Shown here in pieces: positions 52,163 through 60,372 of a stretch of 64,000 nt of DNA (position 1 is its first letter; each line of letters opens with the position of its first letter). A model generated the notes under the pieces. It did no database searches. It saw only the letters and a program-made list of their open reading frames with translations, and was not told the DNA's origin. This stretch comes from Kocuria varians. Lineage in GTDB: Bacteria; Actinomycetota; Actinomycetes; Actinomycetales; Micrococcaceae. Location: positions 41,230 through 105,229 of the forward strand of contig NZ_BJNW01000010.1 of the NCBI RefSeq assembly GCF_006539885.1. The letters are read 5' to 3'. A program made the position numbers and the translations under genes.

Positions 52163-52747
52163 TCAGATCCACATGGCGGGATCGATGTACGTGGCCGGGT
52201 CCACGAGCGGTTCCTGCTTCTCCGGGGTCCTGCGCCGGACCTTGCCGGGAATGCCCGTGACGATCGAGTCCTCCGGAACGTCCTTGACGACCACGGCGTT
52301 GGCGCCCACCGAGGAGTCGTGCCCCACGGTGAGCGGGCCCAGGACCTTGGCCCCGGCGCCGATGGTGACCCGGTCCCCGATGGTGGGGTGGCGCTTCACG
52401 GGTTCGAGGGAGCGGCCACCCAGGGTCACTCCGTGGTAGATCATCACGTCGTCACCGATCTCCGCGGTCTCGCCGATCACCACGCCCATGCCGTGGTCGA
52501 TGAAGAAGCGCCGCCCGATCGTGGCGCCCGGGTGGATCTCCACTCCCGTGGCGAAGCGGGCGAGCTGCGAGACCGTGCGGGCCAGGAGGCGACGGTCCGG
52601 GTCCTGCCACAGCCGGTGGGAGAGCCGGTGCGCCCAGATGGCGTGCAGCCCCGAGTAGTTCAGGACGATCTCCACCGCGGAGCGGGCGGCGGGATCGTGG
52701 GTGCGGGCCGTGTCGATGTCCTCGCGGAGTCGGCGCCAGAAGCTCAC
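52163..52747 (-). CDS. cysE: Serine O-acetyltransferase
   Basis: 194 aa from GTG 52747 ([21 protein letters not shown]), AGAGGAA 6 nt upstream. This is the short, soluble CysE class. Hexapeptide repeats form the left-handed helix: [44 protein letters not shown], with catalytic Asp/His in DHGMGVV, then [21 protein letters not shown]. It makes O-acetylserine, the substrate of CysK encoded just upstream. A hairpin lies between the two genes, so cysE may be read through or have its own promoter. Confidence 0.96.
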   Translation of the reverse strand: MSFWRRLREDIDTARTHDPAARSAVEIVLNYSGLHAIWAHRLSHRLWQDPDRRLLARTVSQLARFATGVEIHPGATIGRRFFIDHGMGVVIGETAEIGDDVMIYHGVTLGGRSLEPVKRHPTIGDRVTIGAGAKVLGPLTVGHDSSVGANAVVVKDVPEDSIVTGIPGKVRRRTPEKQEPLVDPATYIDPAMWI

Positions 52748-52868
52748 GTGGGTTTCCTCTTCTGTGGTGGGCCGGTGGACCGGTCCATTGTCCCAGGTCG
52801 TGGAGGGGCAGTGGCCGGGGCACACCGGGGAAGGCCCGGGGGGTGCGCCCGCAGGGTCCGTGACGAAC

Positions 52869-52912
52869 GGGTGCCCGGGTGCGCGTCGCTGTCGACGCGC
52901 CCCCGGGCACCC
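52869..52912 (-). terminator. Hairpin downstream of cysK
   Basis: Outer arms GGGTGCCCGGG / CCCGGGCACCC with inner GCGCGTC / GACGCGC around CTGTC. Located 24 nt past the cysK stop; strong GC stem without a U-tract. Confidence 0.75.
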
Positions 52913-52935
52913 ACGGTGTCAGGCGTGCGCTCGGA

Positions 52936-53871
52936 TCAGCCGCGGATGTCCTCGTAGAGGACCGTGGAGACGTAGCGCTCGCCGAAGTCGCACACCACGG
53001 CGACGATCAGCTTGTCACGGTTCTCCTCCTTGGCCGCCTCCTGCAGGGCGGCCCACACGATGGCACCGGAGGAGATGCCGCCGAGGATGCCCTCCTGGGA
53101 ACCGAGCTCGCGGGCGACACGCACGGAGTCCTCCACGGTGACGTCGTAGACCTCGTCGTAGACGTCCCGGTCCAGGACGTCCGGGACGAAGTTGGCGCCC
53201 AGGCCCTGGATCTTGTGCGGGCCGGCCTTTCCCTCCGTGAGCAGCGGGGAGTCGGAGGGCTCCACCGCGATCATGCGGACGTCAGGCTTCTGCTCGCGCA
53301 GGTACTTGCCCACGCCGGAGATCGTGCCGCCGGTGCCGATGCCCGCCACGAACACGTCCACGGCGCCGTCGGTGTCCTCCCAGATCTCGGGTCCGGTGGT
53401 CTCGTAGTGCACCTCGGGGTTGGCCGGGTTGGCGAACTGGCTCGCGAGCACCGCGTTCTCAGCGGTGTCCACGATCTCCTGGGCCTTGTCCACCGCCCCG
53501 CGCATGCCGTCGGCACCCGGGGTCAGGACGATCTCGGCGCCGTAGGCACGCAGCATCACGCGGCGCTCGGTGGACATCGTCTCGGGCATGGTCAGGATGA
53601 CCTTGTAGCCGCGGGCCGCGCCGACCATGGCCAGGGCGATGCCCGTGTTGCCGGAGGTGCCCTCCACGATGGTGCCGCCGGGCTTGAGCTGGCCGGAGGC
53701 CTCCGCGGCGTCGACGATGGCCTTGCCGATGCGGTCCTTCACGGAGTTCGCCGGATTGTAGAACTCGAGCTTGACCGCCACGTTGCCGGGCAGGCCCTCG
53801 TCCAGGCTGTTCAGGCGGACCAGGGGGGTGTGCCCCACGATCTCGGTGACGTCGCTGTAGATCTTGCCCAT
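52936..53871 (-). CDS. cysK: O-acetylserine sulfhydrylase (cysteine synthase A)
   Basis: 311 aa from ATG 53871 with AGGAG 8 nt upstream. VGHTPLVRLN, KLEFYNPANSVKDRIG (PLP lysine), VEGTSGNTGIALAMV and VAGIGTGGTISGVGKYL (PLP phosphate site) are diagnostic. It condenses O-acetylserine and sulfide to cysteine, which also feeds mycothiol. The C-terminal end is family-typical; the terminal Ile-Arg-Gly follows the catalytic domain. Confidence 0.97.
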   Translation of the reverse strand: MGKIYSDVTEIVGHTPLVRLNSLDEGLPGNVAVKLEFYNPANSVKDRIGKAIVDAAEASGQLKPGGTIVEGTSGNTGIALAMVGAARGYKVILTMPETMSTERRVMLRAYGAEIVLTPGADGMRGAVDKAQEIVDTAENAVLASQFANPANPEVHYETTGPEIWEDTDGAVDVFVAGIGTGGTISGVGKYLREQKPDVRMIAVEPSDSPLLTEGKAGPHKIQGLGANFVPDVLDRDVYDEVYDVTVEDSVRVARELGSQEGILGGISSGAIVWAALQEAAKEENRDKLIVAVVCDFGERYVSTVLYEDIRG

Positions 53872-53966
53872 GAATGCTCTCCTGTTCGATCGTTCGGCAG
53901 CGTCGCGGCGCGGACCGGGGGCTGCTCACAGTCTTCTTCAGCGTAGGCGGTGCCGTGGGGGCCCGG

Positions 53967-54506
53967 TCAGTCCGTGAGCCACATGGCGTAACGTTTCCGG
54001 ACCTTCGCGAGCTTGGGGTTGATGATCACCTGGCAGTAGCCGTTGAAGGGCTGGTTGTTGTAGAAGTCCTGGTGGAAGTGCTCGGCCTCGTGCACGGGTC
54101 CCAGGGGCTCCACGGTCGTGACCACGGGGTCCTCGAAGAGCTTCTGGGCGCGGGCGATCGCCGCCTCGAACTCCTGGCGCTGCTCCTCGTCGGCGGGGAA
54201 CATCGCGGAGCGGTACTGCGTGCCCACGTCGTAGCCCTGCCGGTTCAGCGTGGTGGGATCGTGACCGGTGAAGAAGAGGTCTAGGATCACGTCCGCGGGA
54301 ACCACGGCGGGGTCGAAGGTGACCTCCACGGCCTCGGCGTGGCCGGTGGTCCCGCTGCACACGCTCTCGTAGTCGGGGTGCTCGGTCTGGCCTCCGGTGT
54401 AGACGCTGCGCACGCCCAGCACGCCGCGCACCCTGCGGTAGACGGCGTCGAGGCACCAGAAGCAGCCACCGGCCAGCACGAACGTCTGCGGTGTCGATGA
54501 AGTCAT
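53967..54506 (-). CDS. msrA: Peptide-methionine (S)-S-oxide reductase A
   Basis: 179 aa from ATG 54506. GGCFWC (Cys15, Cys18) is the catalytic motif. SVYTGGQTEHPDYESVCSGTTGHAEAVEV, the GHDPTTLNRQGYDVGTQYRSAMF block and HFHQDFYNNQPFNGYC follow. It reduces methionine-S-sulfoxide. The MsrB partner is not adjacent. It is divergent from the NIF3-like gene with 71 nt between them. Confidence 0.97.
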   Translation of the reverse strand: MTSSTPQTFVLAGGCFWCLDAVYRRVRGVLGVRSVYTGGQTEHPDYESVCSGTTGHAEAVEVTFDPAVVPADVILDLFFTGHDPTTLNRQGYDVGTQYRSAMFPADEEQRQEFEAAIARAQKLFEDPVVTTVEPLGPVHEAEHFHQDFYNNQPFNGYCQVIINPKLAKVRKRYAMWLTD

Positions 54507-54564
54507 GTCCTGTACAACGTGCCTCCGCGCGGAAGATTCCCGGACCGCTGCGTGGCGGTCCTCA

Positions 54565-54570
54565 TAGGAT
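54565..54570 (+). promoter_or_regulatory. -10 element of the NIF3-like gene, leaderless
   Basis: TAGGAT with 7 nt to ATG 54578. An in-frame ATG at 54569 overlaps the hexamer and is therefore unlikely to be used. Confidence 0.5.
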
Positions 54571-54577
54571 GGAGCGC

Positions 54578-55462
54578 ATGAGCACCGAACAGCACGCCCG
54601 CGGTCCGCACCCCACCGTCCAGGACGTGGTCGACGCCGCGGACTCCCTGTGGCCGTTCCGGCTCCAGGAGTCGTGGGACGCCTCCGGTCTGGTGACGGGC
54701 CGCCCGGGGCGGACGGTCACGCACATCCACTTCGCAGTGGACCCGGTGGACGCCGTGGTGCGGGAGGCCCTGGACTCCGGTGCGGACATGCTGCTCACCC
54801 ACCACCCCCTGCTGCTGCGCGGGGTGACATCCGTGACCGCAGGCGGCTTTAAAGGGAAGGCGATCCACGACCTGATCGAGAACTCGTGCGCGCTGCTGTG
54901 CTGCCACACGAACGCGGATGCCGCGCGCCGCGGCGTCTCGGACGCCCTGATCGCGGCGTGCGGCGTGAATCCCGACGACGCCGCCCCGCTGGTTCCGGAC
55001 GATGCGGACCCCCGCACGGGGCTGGGCCGCGTGGGCACCCTGGACGAGGCCGTGACCCTCCGGGAGCTGGCCGAGCGGCTGGCCGCGCGCATTCCCCAGG
55101 GCGTGCAGGGTCTGCGGGTGGCCGGTGATTCCCACAGGCCAGTCAGCACCGTGGCCGTGTGCGGCGGGTCGGGAGACTCCCTCTTCGACGAGGTCCGCGC
55201 CCACGGGGCGGACGTCTACGTGACGGCGGACCTGCGCCACCACCCGGCCTCGGAGGCCCGTGAGCGTGCCCTGGGCCCCGGGGGGCACGGCAGCCCCGCC
55301 CTGATCGACGCGACACACTGGGGCAGCGAGGCCGCCTGGCTGCCGTGGGCCGCCGAGGACCTGCAGCGTGCACTCGCCGCGCGCGGGTTCCACGTGGAGA
55401 CCAGCGTGAGCGAACTGCGCACGGACCCGTGGGACTTCCGGGTCGAGGCGCCGCAGGACTGA
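54578..55462 (+). CDS. NIF3-like (YbgI/YqfO) dinuclear metal protein
   Basis: 294 aa. The metal-binding signature ADMLLTHHPLLLRG with the His pair, LLCCHTNADAARRGVSDAL, DVYVTADLRHH and the C-terminal DATHWGSEA are the NIF3 family motifs. The fold suggests a GTP-cyclohydrolase-I-like or phosphatase-type hydrolase, but function is unproven. It is followed 43 nt later by the zinc-ribbon gene, a pair conserved upstream of rnpB in actinobacteria. Confidence 0.92.
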   Translation: MSTEQHARGPHPTVQDVVDAADSLWPFRLQESWDASGLVTGRPGRTVTHIHFAVDPVDAVVREALDSGADMLLTHHPLLLRGVTSVTAGGFKGKAIHDLIENSCALLCCHTNADAARRGVSDALIAACGVNPDDAAPLVPDDADPRTGLGRVGTLDEAVTLRELAERLAARIPQGVQGLRVAGDSHRPVSTVAVCGGSGDSLFDEVRAHGADVYVTADLRHHPASEARERALGPGGHGSPALIDATHWGSEAAWLPWAAEDLQRALAARGFHVETSVSELRTDPWDFRVEAPQD

Positions 55463-55505
55463 ACCGCAGCACCCGCACGTCGTCGTCGATCCCGAGGAGC
55501 ACACC

Positions 55506-56234
55506 ATGTCACCGTCCCGATCCTCCCTGCCCGGCCTGCTGGAGCTGCAGGGCGTGGACTCCCGCCTGCTCACCACGGTCAACCGTGCACGGCAGCTGCA
55601 GACCGCTGAGTCCGTGGCCGCGCTGCTGCAGCGCCGTGCCCAGGCCGTCGCGGCCTCGCGCGAGCTGGACGCCGTCGTCACCGCGGCCGAGGAGGGCGTG
55701 ACCGCGGCGGAGGCGAAGGTCGAGGAGATCCGCGCGAAGATCACCCGGGACGAGACGCGGTTGAACGCGGGCGGGACGTCCAAGGAGCTGATGGGGATCC
55801 AGCACCAGATCGCCACGCTCGTGGCCCAGCGGGACGCCGCCGAGGAGGCGCAGCTCGCCGCGATGGACCGCGCGGAGGAAGCGGCCGCGGACCGGCAGCG
55901 GAAGCTGCCCCTGCTGCGTGCCGCGGACGCGGAGGCGCGCACGGCTGTTGCGGAGCGGGACGCGGAGCTCGCCGAGCTGAAGACCGAGCACGAGCGGCTG
56001 AGCGCCGAACGGGCCCGGCTGGCGGCGTCGTTCCCGGACCCCGCCCTGCTCGCCCGCTACGACGAGCTGCGCACCGCACGAGGTGGAGGGCGGATTGCCG
56101 TGGCCCGCTACGAGAACGGCACCTGCGGGGCGTGCGGCACGCGCCTGAGTCCGGCGGACGCCGCGACCCTCGAGGCCACCCCGGAGGCCGTGGTCCCGCA
56201 GTGCCCCGAGTGCTCGGTCATGCTCGTGCTCTGA
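55506..56234 (+). CDS. Coiled-coil C4 zinc-ribbon protein
   Basis: 242 aa from ATG 55506 behind GAGGAG. Residues 15-180 are a long antiparallel coiled coil, with TSKELMGIQHQIATL at the turn. The C-terminus is a zinc ribbon: CGACGTRL and CPEC with four cysteines. It belongs to the CT398/Rv2229c-like family. Possible roles are nucleic-acid or protein binding; none is proven. The gene ends 29 nt before the rnpB start. Confidence 0.88.
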   Translation: MSPSRSSLPGLLELQGVDSRLLTTVNRARQLQTAESVAALLQRRAQAVAASRELDAVVTAAEEGVTAAEAKVEEIRAKITRDETRLNAGGTSKELMGIQHQIATLVAQRDAAEEAQLAAMDRAEEAAADRQRKLPLLRAADAEARTAVAERDAELAELKTEHERLSAERARLAASFPDPALLARYDELRTARGGGRIAVARYENGTCGACGTRLSPADAATLEATPEAVVPQCPECSVMLVL

Positions 56235-56251
56235 CCACCCGCCCCGCGCGG

Positions 56252-56257
56252 TAGGAT
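56252..56257 (+). promoter_or_regulatory. -10 element of rnpB
   Basis: TAGGAT, 6 nt before the predicted 5' end GGACAGG of RNase P RNA at 56264. Confidence 0.6.
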
Positions 56258-56263
56258 CGGGGT

Positions 56264-56641
56264 GGACAGGTGGGCCGGGCGACCGCGCGGCGTCGTCGTC
56301 AGACGCGTCTCGAGGAAAGTCCGGGCTCCACAGGGCAGGACGGTGGGTAACGCCCACTCGGGGAAACCCGCAGGACAGTGCCACAGAAAACAGACCGCCC
56401 GCCACGAGCGGGTCAGGGTGAAAAGGTGGTGTAAGAGACCACCAGCACGCCGGGTGACCGGCGTGGCTCGGTAAACCCCGTCCGGAGCAAGGCCATGCAG
56501 GGCGCGTTCGAGGGCTGCCCGCCCGAGCGTCCGGGTAGGCTGCTCGAGCCGTGCGGCAACGCACGGCCTAGATGGATGGTCGTCACCGCGGTGCGGGCAA
56601 CCGGCCGCGGCACAGAACCCGGCTCACAGGCCCACCTGTCC
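56264..56641 (+). ncRNA. rnpB: RNase P RNA (bacterial type A)
   Basis: About 378 nt. The conserved core GAGGAAAGTCCGGGCTCCACAG at 56313-56334 forms one side of P4/CR-I. ACAGAACCCGGCTCACAGG at 56612-56630 is the 3' core. The ends pair: GGACAGGTGGGCC at 56264-56276 with GGCCCACCTGTCC at 56629-56641 (P1). GGTAAACCCCGTCCGGAGCAA (CR region) is also present. It is the catalytic RNA that trims tRNA 5' leaders. Confidence 0.96.
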
Positions 56642-56712
56642 ACCACACTCAGCCTCCGCGCGCATTGGCGAGGTCCTCTCGAGTGCCAGCACCCTCACCC
56701 CCAGGAGACCCC

Positions 56713-57339
56713 GTGAACCGTCGTGCCCGGGCTCTTGCCGTTCCCTTCGCGCTCGCCGCGCTCGCCCTGACGGGGTGCGGGGGCGGCAACGATGCGCAGA
56801 ACACCGCATCTCCGTCCGCGAGCATGTCGACGAGCAGCGCGCCGAGCCGCACCGCCACGGCGTCGAGCACTCCCGAAGCTTCTGCGGCGAACACGGCTGA
56901 GTCCTCCGAGACGAGCGCTCCCGAGGAGGCCAAGACCCAGGCCGCGGCACCCGCGGGAGACGGCGAGGTCCAGCAGGTCTTCCAGACCGGTGGGCAGTGC
57001 ATCGCGGACGTGTGGAGCTCCTCGCTGCCCTACACCGATGCGCTGCACCAGCAGGTCATCGACTTCTGCTCCTCCCACCAGCCCGGGGACTGGAGCCACG
57101 GATACGATCCGATGGACCCGAAGAACATGGGCGGGGGCCAGTCTGAGACTGACGAGTCCGGGTACCAGAAGCCCGACGCTGACGAGAGCGGATACGTGGG
57201 GCCGGCCAAGGAGTACTACGGCTACACCGGGTACGTGGCTCCGGGCTTCGAGTACCAGGTGGGTTCGAAGTGCTTCGATGCATCCCTGGGCCGCTGCAAG
57301 ACCAGCGGCGAGATCCAGACGGAGAACCTCGGCAAGTAG
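56713..57339 (+). CDS. Secreted lipoprotein of unknown function
   Basis: 208 aa from GTG 56713 behind CAGGAG. The signal peptide has a lipobox LALTGC with acylated Cys22. A Ser/Thr/Ala-rich linker (residues 25-85) follows. The C-terminal domain has four cysteines (GGQCIADVW, VIDFCSSH, GSKCFDASLGRCK) that could form disulfides, and is Tyr/Gly/Asp-rich with two DESGY repeats. It would be anchored outside the membrane after LspA processing. I do not recognise a characterised family. Confidence 0.8.
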   Translation: MNRRARALAVPFALAALALTGCGGGNDAQNTASPSASMSTSSAPSRTATASSTPEASAANTAESSETSAPEEAKTQAAAPAGDGEVQQVFQTGGQCIADVWSSSLPYTDALHQQVIDFCSSHQPGDWSHGYDPMDPKNMGGGQSETDESGYQKPDADESGYVGPAKEYYGYTGYVAPGFEYQVGSKCFDASLGRCKTSGEIQTENLGK

Positions 57340-57383
57340 GTCGTCCCTCATCCGACGGCGGGCTGGAGCCCTTGCTGTCCACC

Positions 57384-57389
57384 TACACT
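57384..57389 (+). promoter_or_regulatory. -10 element of yaaA, leaderless
   Basis: TACACT with 6 nt (CGTGGG) to GTG 57396. There is no ribosome-binding site. Confidence 0.55.
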
Positions 57390-57395
57390 CGTGGG

Positions 57396-58178
57396 GTGCT
57401 GATTCTCCTGCCGCCCTCCGAGTCGAAGACCGTTCCCGCCACGGGTGCGCCGCTCGACCTCGCCGCCCTGGACCTGCCCGCGCTGACGCCGGACCGCCAG
57501 GATCTCGCGGACCTGCTCGCGGAGGTGAGCGCACGGCCCGATGCACTCGACGTGCTGGGCGTGGGGCCCTCACTGGCCGACGACGTCGCCCGCAACCGTT
57601 CGCTGCGCACCGCACCGGCGGGGCCGGCGCTGCAGATCTACTCCGGGGTGCTCTACGACGCCCTGGACGCGGACAGCCTCTCCGACGCCGCGCGGCGCGT
57701 CGCAGACGAGTCTCTTCTCGTGATCTCCGCGCTGTGGGGTGCGGTGCGCCCGACCGACAGGATTCCCGCCTACCGGCTGTCCATGGGCTCCACACTTCCG
57801 GGTGTCGGCAAGATGAGCACATGGTGGAAGCCGCGCCTCACGCCCGTGCTGGACGAGCTCGCGGCGGAGGAGATCGTGGTGGACTGCCGGTCCTCGGCGT
57901 ACGCCGCCGCCTGGAAGGCGCCCGCCCCGCGGACCGTGACCGTGCGCGTGGAGCAGCAGCGGGCTGACGGGAAGCGAACGGTGGTCTCCCACCACGCCAA
58001 GCACACCCGCGGACTGGTGGCGCACGACCTGTGCGAGGCCCGGGCCGCAGGGGCTGCGCTCGACACGGTCGAACGGGTCCTGGATGCACTGGCCGAGCGG
58101 TGGACCGTCGAGCTGAAGGAACCCACCAGCCGGGCCGCCGGCGTCCTGACGGTCGTTCTTGCGCCGGCCCACGACTAG
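57396..58178 (+). CDS. yaaA: YaaA/DUF328 peroxide-stress protein
   Basis: 260 aa from GTG 57396: MLILLPPSESKT is the family-defining start. IYSGVLYDALD, ISALWGAVRPTDRIPAYRLSMG, VVDCRSSAYAAAWK and the basic HHAKHTRGLVAHDLC match YaaA. In E. coli YaaA lowers free iron and protects DNA during peroxide stress. It converges on def. Confidence 0.93.
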   Translation: MLILLPPSESKTVPATGAPLDLAALDLPALTPDRQDLADLLAEVSARPDALDVLGVGPSLADDVARNRSLRTAPAGPALQIYSGVLYDALDADSLSDAARRVADESLLVISALWGAVRPTDRIPAYRLSMGSTLPGVGKMSTWWKPRLTPVLDELAAEEIVVDCRSSAYAAAWKAPAPRTVTVRVEQQRADGKRTVVSHHAKHTRGLVAHDLCEARAAGAALDTVERVLDALAERWTVELKEPTSRAAGVLTVVLAPAHD

Positions 58179-58244
58179 AGGTCGAGGACTGGCCGGGACC
58201 GCGCTCTCGTGATGATCGACCCGCGGCGGGAGCGAGATGTTGGC

Positions 58245-58814
58245 TCAGTGCCCGAACGGGTCCTCGTCCACGCCCGGCAGCCAGGACGAGTCCGTGCCCC
58301 ACTGCTCCTTGGCGATGGCCTTGCGCGCCTTCTTCGTCCACTTGGGATTGAGACGGTCCACGTAGAGCTTGCCGTCCAGGTGGTCGTACTCGTGCTGCAT
58401 CACGCGTGCGAACCAGCCGGTGGCCTCGAACGCCACCGGATCGCCGTTGCCGTCCTGACCGGCGATCCGGATCCAGCCCGCGCGCTTGAGAGGCCAGGCC
58501 TGGCTGGGCACGGAGAGGCAGCCCTCCGACTCCTCATCCGGGTCCGGTGCCTTCTCGGAGATCTTGCCCGTGGTGAGCACGGGGTTCACGAGCGTGCCGC
58601 GCGGGGCCACGCCGTCCTCGTTCTCGAAGATGTAGGTGAAGATCCGCAGTCCCACACCGATCTGCGGTGCCGCGAGTCCCACGCCGTGCGAGGCGTCCAT
58701 GGTCTCGTGCATGTCCGCGATCAGTTCGCGCAGCGAGTCGTCGAACTTCGTGACCCTCGCGGCCGGGCGGTGCAGCACGGGGTTGCCGGTGATCACAATG
58801 GGACGGATGCTCAT
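58245..58814 (-). CDS. def: Peptide deformylase
   Basis: 189 aa from ATG 58814, GAGGTAC upstream. All three motifs are present: GVGLAAPQIG (54-63), EGCLSVP (Cys99) and QHEYDH (His141, Glu142, His145), which bind the Fe/Zn. It removes the N-formyl group from nascent proteins. The C-terminal 40 residues (KKARKAIAKEQWGTDSSW and an acidic end) extend beyond the core, as in other actinobacterial enzymes. An extended open frame upstream of ATG 58814 is not deformylase-like. No fmt gene follows. Confidence 0.96.
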   Translation of the reverse strand: MSIRPIVITGNPVLHRPAARVTKFDDSLRELIADMHETMDASHGVGLAAPQIGVGLRIFTYIFENEDGVAPRGTLVNPVLTTGKISEKAPDPDEESEGCLSVPSQAWPLKRAGWIRIAGQDGNGDPVAFEATGWFARVMQHEYDHLDGKLYVDRLNPKWTKKARKAIAKEQWGTDSSWLPGVDEDPFGH

Positions 58815-58920
58815 GCGGGGGTACCTCGGGTCTGCGGGAGGGGTCTTCGTGCGGGGTGTGCGGGCGACGCGTCGGGTCCGACGCTGTGCCGCGGCCGCGC
58901 GGTGCGTCCGCACGACCGCA

Positions 58921-58938
58921 GGACAATATATCCTGTCC
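58921..58938. promoter_or_regulatory. Inverted repeat in the def / glycosyltransferase divergent region
   Basis: GGACA (58921-58925) and TGTCC (58934-58938) flank ATATATCC. This AT-rich stretch stands out in the 202-nt divergent region; TATCCT (58929-58934) on the plus strand and ATATTG on the minus strand could be -10 elements. It may be a promoter with a bound regulator. Confidence 0.4.
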
Positions 58939-59016
58939 CGATCATCAGCAGGGTGTGTATCGTCGTCACCGTTCCGCCCACCACCGTCGTCCGTCGAGCG
59001 CAGGAGGTTCCACCGA

Positions 59017-60372
59017 GTGAGGGTCGCGTCCCTGCCCCACGGTCACGTGTACGTCCGCCACCTCAGTGACCCCGCCGGAGACCACGGCGTCCACCGGCTG
59101 GCGGACCCGGTGCCGGAGCATCCCGTTCCGGGTGCGCCGTGGTGGCCGCTCGTGATGCTCGACGCCGCGTGGGTGCGTGAGCACGCGGACGAGTTCGACG
59201 TCTACCACCTTCACTTCGGATTCGACCAGACCCCGCCGGAGCAGCTGCGGGAGATCGTGGCCACCCTGCACGAGCTGGGCAAGGGCTTCGTCTACACGGT
59301 CCACGACCTGCGCAACCCCCACCAGCCGGATCCCACCATCCAGGACGCCGCGCTGGACGTCCTCGTCCCCGGGGCGGACGAGCTGATTACGCTCACTGGG
59401 GGCGCCGCGCGGGAGATCGAGCGCCGGTGGGGCAGCAGTGCGACGGTCATCCCGCACCCGCACCTGCTGCCCCTGGACCGGTGGCGCGGGCACCCTCCCG
59501 TCGGGGAGATTCCCATGGTGGGGCTGCACCTGAAGAGCATGCGGCCCAACATGAACCCGCTGCCTGTCGCCCGGCTCCTGATGACCCGCGCGGCACTGGG
59601 GGAGATCCATCTGGTCCTGGACGCCCACCCGGACGTCGTGACCCCGGGCGAGCGCCACTTCGACGCACGGGTTGCGGATCTCCTCGCCGAGGCCGAGCAG
59701 ACGCCGAACGTGCGGGTGCACGTCCACGAAATCTACGACAACGCCGAGCTGGAGGACTACCTGCGAGGTCTCGACCTCTCCGTGCTCACCTACGGCTTCG
59801 GCACGCACTCCGGGTGGCTGGAGCTGTGCCACGACCTGGGCACCCACGTGCTCGCGCCCACGGTGGGCTTCTACCACGACCAGCACCCCGGGGTCCTCGC
59901 CTTCGACTGGGAGGGCTCCGGGGAACCGAACCGGGCCCAGGTCCTGGCGGCGCTCGCGGGCCTTCCGGGACGCCGGCCGTGGCAGGCCAGCGCGCAGGTG
60001 CGCACCGGGCAGCGACGCCGCATTGCCGCCGCCCACGCGGAGGTGTACCGGCGCGCGGCGGGTGCCGCGGCGTCGTCGGCGCGGGAGGGCGTCCCGGACG
60101 GGGCCCGGAAGCCGTGCACGCGGACCGGGGGCGGGCGCACGGTCGCCGGTCGGGGAACCACCGAGGGCGGGGCGTCGCATGAAGGTCGCGCTGCTCGCGC
60201 ACGACCGGTTCCCCATCGCCCCACCCTTCTCGGGCGGCCTGGAGTCCTTCACATGGCACCTGGCGCGGGGGCTGAAGCGGCGGGGGATCGACGTCGTGGT
60301 CTTCGCGGCTCCGGGTTCCGATCCGTCCCTGGGCGTGGAGGAGCTGGACGTCGAGCCGCTGGTGCTCAGTGA
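59017..60372 (+). CDS. Putative GT-B glycosyltransferase, first gene of a four-gene block
   Basis: 451 aa from GTG 59017, with CAGGAGG at 59001-59007. The N-terminus MRVASLPHGHVYVRHLS and FDVYHLHFGFD ... GKGFVYTVHDLRNPHQPDPTIQD resemble the acceptor domain of GT-B enzymes; ADELITLTGGAAREIERRWG, TVIPHPHLLPLDRW and LSVLTYGFGTHSGWLELCHDLG resemble the donor domain. No sugar specificity can be assigned. The recognisable protein ends near residue 355. The last 100 residues are Arg/Gly/Ala-rich, and the reading frame runs 194 nt into the next gene out of frame, so the true end or a lost stop is uncertain. Confidence 0.75.
   Translation: MRVASLPHGHVYVRHLSDPAGDHGVHRLADPVPEHPVPGAPWWPLVMLDAAWVREHADEFDVYHLHFGFDQTPPEQLREIVATLHELGKGFVYTVHDLRNPHQPDPTIQDAALDVLVPGADELITLTGGAAREIERRWGSSATVIPHPHLLPLDRWRGHPPVGEIPMVGLHLKSMRPNMNPLPVARLLMTRAALGEIHLVLDAHPDVVTPGERHFDARVADLLAEAEQTPNVRVHVHEIYDNAELEDYLRGLDLSVLTYGFGTHSGWLELCHDLGTHVLAPTVGFYHDQHPGVLAFDWEGSGEPNRAQVLAALAGLPGRRPWQASAQVRTGQRRRIAAAHAEVYRRAAGAAASSAREGVPDGARKPCTRTGGGRTVAGRGTTEGGASHEGRAARARPVPHRPTLLGRPGVLHMAPGAGAEAAGDRRRGLRGSGFRSVPGRGGAGRRAAGAQ

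Noticed and set aside
52741..52750. TCACGTG at the cysE start as another copy of the garA/ftsZ motif
   Set aside because: Only the short CACGTG core is shared and it is partly coding.
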